From assembly GCA_910579485.1 (NCBI GenBank), contig CAJTVO010000108.1:1-11222 (forward strand): 11,222 bases of DNA, written 5' to 3'. A model generated the notes under the pieces. That model had not been told where the DNA came from. It saw nothing but the letters and a program-made list of their open reading frames with translations, and did not search any database. Of the stretch, positions 1 to 6,334 are shown in pieces (position 1 is the stretch's first letter; every line of letters begins with the position of its first letter). The DNA is from an uncultured Oscillospiraceae bacterium. GTDB lineage: Bacteria; Bacillota; Clostridia; Oscillospirales; Oscillospiraceae. The translations under genes were made by a program, and so were the position numbers.

Positions 1-22
1 ACCCCCGTAATGAAGGAGGATT

Positions 23-127
23 CTCAAGGAACGTAGTTCCTTGAGCGATCTTTTGGTTCTTTTCGTTCGCACGAAAAGAATGCCCCCGTCCCCCCCGCAG
101 GGGGGCCAAACCAGCCCCGCCAGGGGC
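23..127. repeat. Cluster of four consecutive hairpins
   Basis: Four inverted repeats follow each other closely. The arms are 23-32 with 36-45 (10 bp, perfect, 3-base loop), 57-66 with 71-80 (10 bp, perfect, 4-base loop), 91-96 with 100-105 (C6/G6), and 114-118 with 123-127 (5 bp). The first could end transcription from a gene left of the window, but it has no clean T tract directly after it. No convincing gene covers 1-246. Such arrays often sit between genes or at the edges of mobile elements in Clostridia; that reading is inference. Confidence 0.6.
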
Positions 128-175
128 ACAGAAAGGAGAAACCAGTTTTGCTTAGACCCAACCAGTTTGCATAGC

Positions 176-218
176 GCGGCTATTGCAAATAAATGAATTG
201 AATAGAGGTAATAGCCGC
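176..218. repeat. Inverted repeat in the leader of the zinc-ribbon gene
   Basis: The 9-base arm GCGGCTATT (176-184) is exactly complementary to AATAGCCGC (210-218), with an AT-rich 25-base middle. It ends about 28 bases before the start codon at 247, so it would lie in the 5' leader or be a protein-binding dyad. No T tract follows. I could not identify a confident promoter for the downstream gene. Confidence 0.45.
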
Positions 219-246
219 CGTATCGGAAAGAAAAACAGGAGATACG

Positions 247-555
247 ATGCGCTATTCAACAGAAAAAGAATGCAGAGTGGTCCACAAATGCGGACACTGC
301 GGTAAAAAAATGACCTTTATTTCCACCCGGCGCTTCCGGGTGAACGCAAACAAGAACAAGCTGGATGTCTGGCTGATCTATCAGTGCAAAAAGTGTAAGC
401 ACACGCTGAATATACCGATTTATGAGCGGGTCTCGCCGCAGAAAATACCAAAAGAGCTGTACGAGGGCTTCCTCGCCAACGATGAGGAGCTTGCCCTGCG
501 GTATGCCGCGGACCCCGCGCTGTTCAAAAGTAAAAATTTTGTCCTGGAAAAATGA
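247..555 (+). CDS. Short zinc-ribbon protein, DUF1062-like, probably truncated
   Basis: The 102-residue protein carries two CxxC knuckles, C15/C18 and C47/C50, a typical structural zinc ribbon. The segment FRVNANKNKLDVWLIYQCKK (residues 30-49) and the later NDEELALRYA resemble the DUF1062 family of uncharacterised cytoplasmic proteins. From memory those proteins run to about 180-200 residues, so this one keeps only the N-terminal half. No matching continuation appears in other frames after the stop; the next 60 bases hold the promoter of the following gene. The start is supported by AGGAG five to six bases upstream. Its base composition looks less GC-rich than the following genes, which could mean different ancestry. 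Function unknown. It may be a naturally short member or a decayed gene whose end was replaced. Confidence 0.6.
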   Translation: MRYSTEKECRVVHKCGHCGKKMTFISTRRFRVNANKNKLDVWLIYQCKKCKHTLNIPIYERVSPQKIPKELYEGFLANDEELALRYAADPALFKSKNFVLEK

Positions 556-562
556 AAAACTC

Positions 563-593
563 TTGACCTTGACGCCGCGTCATGGTCTATCCT
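563..593 (+). promoter_or_regulatory. MerR-type promoter/operator of the TipA-like gene
   Basis: A -35 box TTGACC (563-568) and a -10 box TATCCT (588-593) are separated by 19 bp, the long spacer characteristic of promoters activated by MerR-family proteins. The spacer holds a dyad: GACCTTGACG (565-574), three central bases, then CGTCATGGTC (578-587), complementary at 9 of 10 positions. It lies 21 bp upstream of the regulator's own start codon, which implies autoregulation by DNA untwisting on ligand binding, as known for MerR and TipA. Confidence 0.8.
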
Positions 594-613
594 TGATTTC
601 AGGAGGTGAAAGG

Positions 614-1375
614 ATGTATACCGTAAAGGAACTGGCCCGGCTCACGGGGCTGACGCCCCGGACCCTGCGCTACTATGACGCCATCGGTCTGCTCTGTCCC
701 CGGAGGGGCAGGGAGAACGACTACCGCCTCTATGGGGACGGGGAAGTGGACCGGCTCCAGCAGATACTCCTCTACCGGGACATGGGTCTGCCGCTGGAGG
801 AGATCAGGAGCCTGCTGGACGCGCCGGGATTTGACCGGGAGGCCGCCTTGCGGGAACATTTACAGCGCCTCCGGGAACGGCGGCGGGAGGTGGACGCGCT
901 GATCCGCACCGTTCAGATCACGTTGAACGATTTAGAAGGAGGAACGACTATGATGGACGAAAAGAAATTCGAGGGCATGAAGCGGCAGATCATTGCGGAA
1001 AACGAGGCCGCTTATGGGAAAGAGCTTCGGGAGAAGTACGGAGACGAGGCCGTGGAGGAGCATACGGCCCGTCTGAGCGGCATGTCCCAGCAGGAGTGGG
1101 AACAGACCCAGACCGACGAGGAGGGGTACAAGTCCGCCCTCCGGCGGGCGGTCCGGACGGGTGATCCCGCCGGGAAGGAGGCCCGGGAGGCCGTGCGGCT
1201 CCACGCCGCGTGGCTGGCCCACTACTGGCCCGCAGGGGCGGTGACGGCGCAGGCCCACGTGGGCATGGCGGAGATGTACGTCCAGGACGAGCGCTTCACG
1301 GACTACTATGAGGCAGTGGCTCCCGGCGCCGCCGGGTTCCTGGCGGAGGCGGTGCGGACGTACTACAAGGCGTAA
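614..1375 (+). CDS. MerR-family regulator with TipAS effector domain (TipAL-like)
   Basis: A 253-residue transcription factor. Residues 1-70 form the MerR winged helix (MYTVKELARLTGLTPRTLRY, then YYDAIGLL and YRLYGDGEVDRL). Residues 75-110 are a dimerising coiled coil rich in Arg, Glu and Leu. Residues 114-253 form a TipAS-type alpha-helical drug-sensing domain, with the recognisable MYVQDERFTDYYE near 221-233. Family members activate their own or neighbouring genes on binding peptide antibiotics or other lipophilic drugs. The effector half contains no cysteine, whereas Streptomyces TipAS attaches thiopeptides through a cysteine, so any ligand is probably bound non-covalently. The start at 614 is chosen because AGGAGGTGAAAGG lies directly before it; the frame is open further upstream but without a ribosome binding site. 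An internal start exists at 950. The nearest genes are not obvious resistance genes on the same transcript. Confidence 0.88.
   Translation: MYTVKELARLTGLTPRTLRYYDAIGLLCPRRGRENDYRLYGDGEVDRLQQILLYRDMGLPLEEIRSLLDAPGFDREAALREHLQRLRERRREVDALIRTVQITLNDLEGGTTMMDEKKFEGMKRQIIAENEAAYGKELREKYGDEAVEEHTARLSGMSQQEWEQTQTDEEGYKSALRRAVRTGDPAGKEAREAVRLHAAWLAHYWPAGAVTAQAHVGMAEMYVQDERFTDYYEAVAPGAAGFLAEAVRTYYKA
936..952 (+). promoter_or_regulatory. Internal ribosome binding site and start for a sensor-only form
   Basis: AAGGAGG (936-942) sits seven bases before an in-frame ATG at 950 (a second ATG follows at 953), at the junction between coiled coil and sensor domain. Initiation here would give a 141-residue TipAS-like protein without the DNA-binding part. 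In Streptomyces lividans tipA, in-frame internal initiation likewise yields short TipAS beside long TipAL. Translation from this site is inferred, not shown. Confidence 0.6.
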
Positions 1376-1389
1376 GTTCCTGCAATGGC

Positions 1390-1439
1390 AAGGAAACGCC
1401 CTCTCTCTTCCCGGAAGGGGAGGGAGGGGGCGTTTCCTT
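1390..1439. terminator. Bidirectional terminator between convergent genes
   Basis: The arm AAGGAAACG (1390-1398) pairs perfectly with CGTTTCCTT (1431-1439). The stem continues through a C/T-rich and G/A-rich stretch around a short loop near 1413-1417. It starts 14 bases after the regulator stop codon and overlaps the last codon of the minus-strand gene. T-rich ends occur on both strands, so it can serve both genes. Confidence 0.75.
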
Positions 1440-1950
1440 ATTCCGTAACGACCGGCGGAATATCCAGGAAGGGGACTTTTTGACGTATGGCGTATTCCAG
1501 CGTGTGGCGGGTGCCGCCGCTGACGCCGTCGTAGACGGCGATGAGCAGGGCGCTGTGGTCCACCATGTAGCGGTTGCGCCGGAGCATACAGCCCTTGGTA
1601 TACTGCTCCTGGACCAGGGTCTCCAGGTCGCACTGGGCCAAGAGGGAGCGCCAGCGGACCTGATCCGCCTCCGGCCAGCCGCCGGACTGGGCGGCGCAGG
1701 GGATGGCGGCCTCCAGGGTGACGTCCCCTTTTTCCCGGCGCAGGGTCAATACGGCTTCCGCAAAGTAGAAGTCGCAGCCCCGGGCCATGCCGCAGATAAA
1801 ATGCCGCATCCCGCCGTCATAGGCGGACTCCACCGCGTCGCGGATCTTCCGCTTCAGCGCGGAGCAACGGGGGTCCGTTTCATCGGACCCCCAGGGAAGC
1901 TTCTCCGGCCGGTGGCCGGTAAAACAGCAGGTATTGGCTCTTCCGTGCAT
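1438..1950 (-). CDS. SLOG-family (DUF1273/YpsA-like) protein
   Basis: A 170-residue protein with the family's opening motif CFTGHRPEKLPWG (residues 9-21), a glycine-rich nucleotide-binding loop at GMARGCD (54-60), NRYMVDHS (126-133) and a GGT loop at 145-147. This is the Rossmann-like SLOG fold, thought to bind nucleotide-derived ligands. Bacillus YpsA belongs here, and other SLOG proteins occur in conflict or stress systems. The actual substrate is unknown. The length is normal for a stand-alone member and no effector domain is fused. The start is supported by GAGGAG (minus strand, around 1959-1964) and by a strong promoter just upstream. It is monocistronic, but read-through from the ABC gene ending at 2047 is possible because I see no clear terminator between them. 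Confidence 0.82.
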   Translation of the reverse strand: MHGRANTCCFTGHRPEKLPWGSDETDPRCSALKRKIRDAVESAYDGGMRHFICGMARGCDFYFAEAVLTLRREKGDVTLEAAIPCAAQSGGWPEADQVRWRSLLAQCDLETLVQEQYTKGCMLRRNRYMVDHSALLIAVYDGVSGGTRHTLEYAIRQKVPFLDIPPVVTE

Positions 1951-1980
1951 TGTGATCGCTCCTCATTGTTTCTGACCTTT

Positions 1981-2009
1981 ATTATAGAACAAAATTTCTG
2001 GTTTGTAAA
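1981..2009 (-). promoter_or_regulatory. Promoter of the SLOG-family gene
   Basis: Read on the minus strand, a -35 box TTTACA (2009-2004) and a perfect -10 box TATAAT (1986-1981) are separated by exactly 17 bp. The -10 lies 30 bp upstream of the start codon. This is a strong vegetative-type promoter. Confidence 0.8.
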
Positions 2010-2046
2010 GGGCGGGACGGCAGATTTTTGAGGAAGCGTTGGGAGA

Positions 2047-3690
2047 TCACGCGCACAGGGAGGGCGGCTGGAGGTCGAAGACCTGGGTAAACTGTTTCTT
2101 CCGCTCCGGGGTGAGGTGGTGGCTGACGAGGATGAGGGTCAGGTCCGGGTTGGCGAGGAGGCTCTTTTCTACGATATCCGCGTTCTTCTGGTCCAGGGCG
2201 CTGGTGCCTTCGTCTACCAGGAGGATGGAGCGGTTATGGATAAGGGCACGGGCGATGGCGACACGCTGCTTCTGGCCTCCGGAGAGATTGCCGCCTTCTT
2301 CGCCTACGACGGTGTCCAGACCGTCGGGCATGGAGGCGAGGTCGCCGGAGAGGGCGCTGTTGCGGAGGGCTTTTTGCAGCTGCTCGCCGGTGAAGGTCTC
2401 GCCCAGGGTGATGTTGTCGCGGATGGTGGAGTTAAAGAGGAAGACGTTCTGCTCGATGTAGCTCATTTGTTGCTGGAGCTGTTCGGGGGTGAAGGTTCTG
2501 GCGTCTTGGGCATCGAAGCGGATCGCGCCGGTATAGCCGGGGAGCCAGCCCAGGAGGAGCTTTAAGAGGGTGGACTTCCCGCAGCCGGAGGGGCCGGTGA
2601 GGGCGTATTTGCCGCCCTTCTTGAATTGGAGGGTCAGGTCCCGGAGGACGGGCTTTTCGCCGTAGTGGAAGGTCAGGTTTTCCACCGTGATGGCGCAGCT
2701 GAACTGTTCCGAATCCATACCAGCTTCTGGCCGGGCATCGTCGGCGCGGACGGTGATCTTTTCAAAATAGGGCTTGGAGGAAGAGAAGGAAAGCAGGAGC
2801 TGCGCCATACTTCCCAGACCGTTGGAGAGACTGCCGCACAGGTTGCCGCCGCCCGCCAGCGAGCCTTGCAGGATCACGCCCTGGATGGACAGGACGCCGA
2901 TCAGAATGTTGACCAGCATCTGACAGAGGATGTTGATACAGCCGATTCCCGCGCCGGCAAAACCTTTTACATAGGTCAGGCGGAACTTAGGCTTCTCAAT
3001 CTGGTCGCTGGCCGCTTCCGTCCCCTGGCTGAACCGCTGCTCCCGGCCAAAGGAGCGCAGTACGTCCCAGCCCGCCAGAAGGTCCTTCAATTTGCCGGTA
3101 GCTGCCGCCTGCTCCGCAGCGCAGACGCCGCCCAGCTTTTCCATCCGTTTGTTGAACAGCTGCGGGACGAACAGCATGACGACGGTGGTCACCAGCGCCG
3201 CGCCCAGCAGGGACCAGTGGAGCGTCAGCAGCGCGGCGGCGCTGAACACGATGGTAGCGGCAGAATCGACACACTGATAGAAGGGCTTCCATGCCAGATT
3301 TTCGATCTGATTGATGTCATTGGTGAACCAGGACAGGTATTCTCCGGTGTCCAGCGCATGAAACTCCACGTGGTTTTTTTGCAGCAGGGTCGCCGCCATG
3401 TCCCGCCGGACGGCATTGTTCATAGCACGGACGGCACGGCCCTGAAAGAACTCCTGCAGGCTGTTGATCCCCAGAAGCAGGAACCACGCTCCCACCATCA
3501 TCAAAATCCAGAAGCCGAACCCGCTCAGACTGCGCTCAATGACGCTCTGGAACGTCCGGATCATCAGCAAGCTGGTCCCAGTCTGCAGGGCGCACACCGC
3601 CAGAACCGGAAGGATCGCCAGGAAATTGGCTTTCCAGAATTTCCTCAAATAATAGCTCATGCCGCTGGGGGCTTTTTTGATGGTTTTCAT
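2047..3690 (-). CDS. ABC half-transporter (exporter type), copy 1
   Basis: A 547-residue protein with a membrane domain (about residues 20-310, hydrophobic segments near 22-45, 58-78, 143-178 and 245-277) followed by an ATPase domain (about 333-547). All ATPase motifs are intact: Walker A GPSGCGKST (366-374), Q-loop Gln414, signature LSGGQ (469-473), Walker B ILLVDE with catalytic Glu494, and H-loop His524. This is the type IV (MsbA-like) exporter layout, working as a homo- or heterodimer; substrate unknown. The start has GGAGG nine bases upstream, inside the end of the preceding regulator gene, with one base between stop and ATG, so the two are translationally coupled. It aligns without gaps to the second transporter at 4729-6333 (offset of 10 residues): only about 40-45% identical by eye in the membrane half, but about 92% in the ATPase half. 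Both ATP sites look active, so neither partner is a degenerate subunit. Confidence 0.9.
   Translation of the reverse strand: MKTIKKAPSGMSYYLRKFWKANFLAILPVLAVCALQTGTSLLMIRTFQSVIERSLSGFGFWILMMVGAWFLLLGINSLQEFFQGRAVRAMNNAVRRDMAATLLQKNHVEFHALDTGEYLSWFTNDINQIENLAWKPFYQCVDSAATIVFSAAALLTLHWSLLGAALVTTVVMLFVPQLFNKRMEKLGGVCAAEQAAATGKLKDLLAGWDVLRSFGREQRFSQGTEAASDQIEKPKFRLTYVKGFAGAGIGCINILCQMLVNILIGVLSIQGVILQGSLAGGGNLCGSLSNGLGSMAQLLLSFSSSKPYFEKITVRADDARPEAGMDSEQFSCAITVENLTFHYGEKPVLRDLTLQFKKGGKYALTGPSGCGKSTLLKLLLGWLPGYTGAIRFDAQDARTFTPEQLQQQMSYIEQNVFLFNSTIRDNITLGETFTGEQLQKALRNSALSGDLASMPDGLDTVVGEEGGNLSGGQKQRVAIARALIHNRSILLVDEGTSALDQKNADIVEKSLLANPDLTLILVSHHLTPERKKQFTQVFDLQPPSLCA
2107..2346 (-). repeat. Near-identical ATPase segment, copy A
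   Basis: These 240 bases match 4780-5019 with nine differences by my count (about 96%). The longest exact run, 2117-2196, is 80 bases. The encoded 80 residues (449-528) are identical in both proteins, and third codon positions are also almost unchanged, unlike the upstream membrane-domain DNA. Confidence 0.85.
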
Positions 3691-3691
3691 A

Positions 3692-4570
3692 TTACTTTTC
3701 CTCCTCTTTTTCTTTCCAGGTTTCGTTTTGGGTCAGCGGCGGGTCCTGGTCTCCGATCCGCAAATGGTTCAGATCACACTGCATAAAGCACCGGGCCAGA
3801 TAGAGGAACGGGATAAATGTCAGCGGCTCGGCGACCTGATAGGCGGTTTCATCTCCATCTTCCAGCTCCAGGTCCATAGAGTGCAGTATCCCGCACTCCG
3901 TCAACAGGTCCAGCAGCTCCTTTACCGTCTCCGGCGGCAGGTGCAGCCGCTTTGCCGCCGCCGCTGGGGAAAAATAGCGGAACTCCCGGCTGTGCAGATA
4001 TCCCAGCAGCTCCAGACAGCCGGGCTTTGCCAAAAGCGCAAAGAGGCGGCGGTACTCGCTTCTGGGGGCGAGCCATTGGGCGTAACCGCCCTCCGGCTTC
4101 GGCCAGAGGGTGACAAAGGACAGGTCTTCCGCGTGGATGTCTACCAGGATGCCTCCGCCGCCCTGGCACTGGCTGAGCATCAGCCGGTCGCCGCCGTTAA
4201 AAACGGGCTGGCAGGTATCCAGATACCCCATTTCCGGCATATTGAGCCCGTCCGGCAGGAAAAATCTGATATTGGACCAGATCAGGCGGCAGAGCTGCTC
4301 CATTCGCTTCTCGCTGGGAAGTCCTTGCAGCCAGCGGCCTGCCGCGTCCTTGATGTCGATCTTTTCTCCGCCCTCCAGACCAAAGAGGGCGTCTATGGTG
4401 ACACCAAGTTGGCCTGCCAGCACCGGCAGCAGCTCCACGTCCGGCGCGCCGCCCTTCTCCCATTTGCTGACCGCTTGGGCTGATACGCCCACCATCTGTC
4501 CCAGCTGCTCCTGTGTGAGGCCCCGCTCCTTCCGCAGGGCGGCGATCCGTTCATTCAACATACCAGACAT
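3692..4570 (-). CDS. XRE-family regulator of the copy 1 transporter
   Basis: A 292-residue protein. Residues 6-62 are an XRE/Cro-type helix-turn-helix (LTQEQLGQMVGVSAQAVSKW as the two central helices). The rest is a long sensor region, with a segment at about 180-245 (LFALLAKPGCLELLGYLHSR onward) that looks like a second winged helix. The C-terminus is highly charged (ETWKEKEEEK). No membrane segment or enzyme motif is seen. It is cotranscribed with the ABC gene it immediately precedes and resembles the regulator at 6335-7237, including the conserved GGAPDV.LLP, FLYLAR and C-terminal W-K-E patterns. It most likely controls its own promoter and the exporter in response to the exported compound; that is inferred from context. 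The start at 4570 has AGGTG about 8 bases upstream; Met4 is a possible alternative. Confidence 0.83.
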   Translation of the reverse strand: MSGMLNERIAALRKERGLTQEQLGQMVGVSAQAVSKWEKGGAPDVELLPVLAGQLGVTIDALFGLEGGEKIDIKDAAGRWLQGLPSEKRMEQLCRLIWSNIRFFLPDGLNMPEMGYLDTCQPVFNGGDRLMLSQCQGGGGILVDIHAEDLSFVTLWPKPEGGYAQWLAPRSEYRRLFALLAKPGCLELLGYLHSREFRYFSPAAAAKRLHLPPETVKELLDLLTECGILHSMDLELEDGDETAYQVAEPLTFIPFLYLARCFMQCDLNHLRIGDQDPPLTQNETWKEKEEEK

Positions 4571-4588
4571 TGAAACACCTCGTTTCTC

Positions 4589-4656
4589 GTGATGGTTGTA
4601 TCATACCAAAAACACTGGTTGAGTACAATGGAGAGTATTTTGCAAAAATTCAACCA
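4589..4656 (-). promoter_or_regulatory. Promoter and likely operator of copy 1 module
   Basis: On the minus strand, -35 TTGTAC (4628-4623) and -10 TATGAT (4605-4600) have a 17-bp spacer. CAACCATCAC follows one base after the -10 (4598-4589) and is repeated exactly at the other module's promoter. An inverted repeat, TGGTTGA (4616-4622) with TCAACCA (4650-4656), overlaps the -35 region and may be a regulator site. Confidence 0.65.
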
Positions 4657-4670
4657 ATGGTTCAAAAGCG

Positions 4671-4711
4671 AAACCGGGACGGATGTCTTACTGACATTCG
4701 TCCCGGTTTTT
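4671..4711 (-). terminator. Terminator after the copy 2 transporter
   Basis: A 17-bp stem (4671-4687 with 4693-4709, one mismatch that can wobble) around a 5-base loop, with T-rich sequence on both sides. It lies 18 bases beyond the stop codon of the gene ending at 4729 and separates the two modules, so each appears to be its own transcription unit. Confidence 0.8.
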
Positions 4712-4728
4712 CGTGTCCGGTCTGGGGA

Positions 4729-6333
4729 TCATGCGGCGGGGTGGAGGTCGAAGACCTGGGTAAACTGTTCCTTCCGATCCGGCGTGAGATGGTGGCTGAC
4801 GAGGATGAGGGTCAGGTCCGGGTTGGCGAGGAGGCTCTTTTCTACGATATCCGCGTTCTTCTGGTCCAGTGCGCTGGTGCCTTCGTCTACCAGGAGGATG
4901 GAGCGGTTATGGATAAGGGCCCGGGCGATGGCGACACGCTGCTTCTGGCCTCCGGAGAGATTGCCGCCCTCCTCGCCTACGACGGTGTCCAGGCCATCGG
5001 GCATGGAGGCAAGGTCGCCGGCCAGGGCGCTGTCCTGCAGGGCCTTCTCCATCTGTTCATCGGTGAAGGCTTCGCCCAGGGTGATATTGTCCCGGATGGT
5101 GGAGTTGAAGAGGAACACGTTCTGCTCAATGTAGCTCATCTGGGATTGTAGCTGCTCCGGGGTGAAATCCCTGGCGTCCCTGCCGTCGAAGCGGATGGCC
5201 CCGCCGTAGCCCGGCAGCCAGCCCAGCAGGAGCTTCAAAAGCGTGGACTTCCCGCAGCCGGAGGGGCCAGTGAGGGCGTACTTGCCGCCCTTTTTGAACT
5301 GGAGGGACAGGTCCCGGAGGACGGGCTTCTCACCGTACCGGAAGTCCAGGTTTTCGATGGTGATGGAGGTTTCTATCGGGGCGGTACCGCTTCCGGCTTT
5401 GACGGAGGCCTGGCCGGAATGGACGGTGATATTCTGGAAATAGGGCTTGGCGGAGGCAAGGGACATGCGGTGGCTGGCGATGGTCCGCAGGCCGTTGACG
5501 ATGCCTGCCGTCAGGTTGCTGGCGCTGGCCATGGCCCCCAGGAGGATCTTCCCCTGAAAGGCCAGGAGGACCGTGACTACCTGCTGAAGGAACTGCAGGG
5601 AGACGCTGAAAAAGCCGGTAAAGCAGGAAATGCAGTTCTGCGCGCTGCTCCGGCGGCAGTTGGGGGCCTCGATCCCGGCGCTGGCCTCACCGCCCTGGCG
5701 CAGGAAGCGGTCCGTCCGGCCGAAGGAGCGCAGCACGTCAAAACCGGCCAGCAGGTCCTTCAATTTGCTGACGCCCTCCGCCTCGGCGGCGGCGCAGGAC
5801 TCGCCCAGCCGTTCCATCCGCTTCTGGAACAGCTTGGGCACCACCAGCATCACCGCTGCGGACACCAGTCCCGCCGCCAGCATGAGCCAGTGCAGGGAGA
5901 CAAGGGCCAGAATGCAGAAGACGACCAGTCCGGCCTGTTGGACGCAGCTGAAAAAGGGGGCCCAGGCCAGGTGCTCCATCTGCTTGACGTTGGTGGTCAG
6001 CCAGGAGATGTACTCGCCGGTGTCCCGGCTGTGGTAGTCGGCGTGGGGCTTGTCCAGCAGGGAGAGGTACAGGTCCCGGCGTACCTGGTTGTTCATATCC
6101 CGGATGGCCCGGGCCTCCAGGACGCCCTCCAGCGCCGCCAGGGCCAGATAAAGGGTGTAGAGCCCCAGGTTGACCGCCGTCCAGAGCAGGAAGCCGCGAA
6201 GGTCCAGGCTGATGGCCGCGTCGAACTCGCGCATCATCACCAGCTGAATGACCACGTAAAGCCCCTCGCAGAGCAGGCCGATGGAGCAGGCCAGGGCAAT
6301 TTTTTTCCAGTTCTTCTTGAAATAGTATTGCAT
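4729..6333 (-). CDS. ABC half-transporter (exporter type), copy 2
   Basis: A 534-residue paralogue of the transporter at 2047-3690 with the same layout. The membrane domain covers about residues 10-300, with hydrophobic stretches near 13-34, 48-68, 134-167 and 240-268. The ATPase domain covers about 323-534, with Walker A (356-364), Gln404, LSGGQ (459-463), catalytic Glu484 and His514, all intact. The start has GGAGGAG seven bases upstream and follows the regulator stop with a single base between, the same spacing as in the other module. The membrane half has diverged enough for a different substrate or for a heterodimer with copy 1. Substrate unknown; peptides, antimicrobials or lipids are all possible for this class. 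Both copies are somewhat shorter than a typical 570-600 residue half-exporter. Confidence 0.9.
   Translation of the reverse strand: MQYYFKKNWKKIALACSIGLLCEGLYVVIQLVMMREFDAAISLDLRGFLLWTAVNLGLYTLYLALAALEGVLEARAIRDMNNQVRRDLYLSLLDKPHADYHSRDTGEYISWLTTNVKQMEHLAWAPFFSCVQQAGLVVFCILALVSLHWLMLAAGLVSAAVMLVVPKLFQKRMERLGESCAAAEAEGVSKLKDLLAGFDVLRSFGRTDRFLRQGGEASAGIEAPNCRRSSAQNCISCFTGFFSVSLQFLQQVVTVLLAFQGKILLGAMASASNLTAGIVNGLRTIASHRMSLASAKPYFQNITVHSGQASVKAGSGTAPIETSITIENLDFRYGEKPVLRDLSLQFKKGGKYALTGPSGCGKSTLLKLLLGWLPGYGGAIRFDGRDARDFTPEQLQSQMSYIEQNVFLFNSTIRDNITLGEAFTDEQMEKALQDSALAGDLASMPDGLDTVVGEEGGNLSGGQKQRVAIARALIHNRSILLVDEGTSALDQKNADIVEKSLLANPDLTLILVSHHLTPDRKEQFTQVFDLHPAA
4780..5019 (-). repeat. Near-identical ATPase segment, copy B
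   Basis: Partner of 2107-2346 at a constant offset of 2673 bases, with nine mismatches in 240 bases. It encodes residues 439-518 of the copy 2 transporter, from just before the conserved MPDGLDTVVGEEGG through the H-loop. Confidence 0.85.
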
Positions 6334-6334
6334 G

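Noticed and set aside
422..613. Upstream extension of the TipA-like gene to an ATG at 422
   Set aside because: It would overlap the zinc-ribbon gene and read through the MerR promoter. The family N-terminus and a strong ribosome binding site are at 614.
2626..3786. 386-codon plus-strand frame opposite the first exporter
   Set aside because: It is the antisense shadow of a well-supported ABC transporter, with low-complexity composition and no plausible ribosome binding site.
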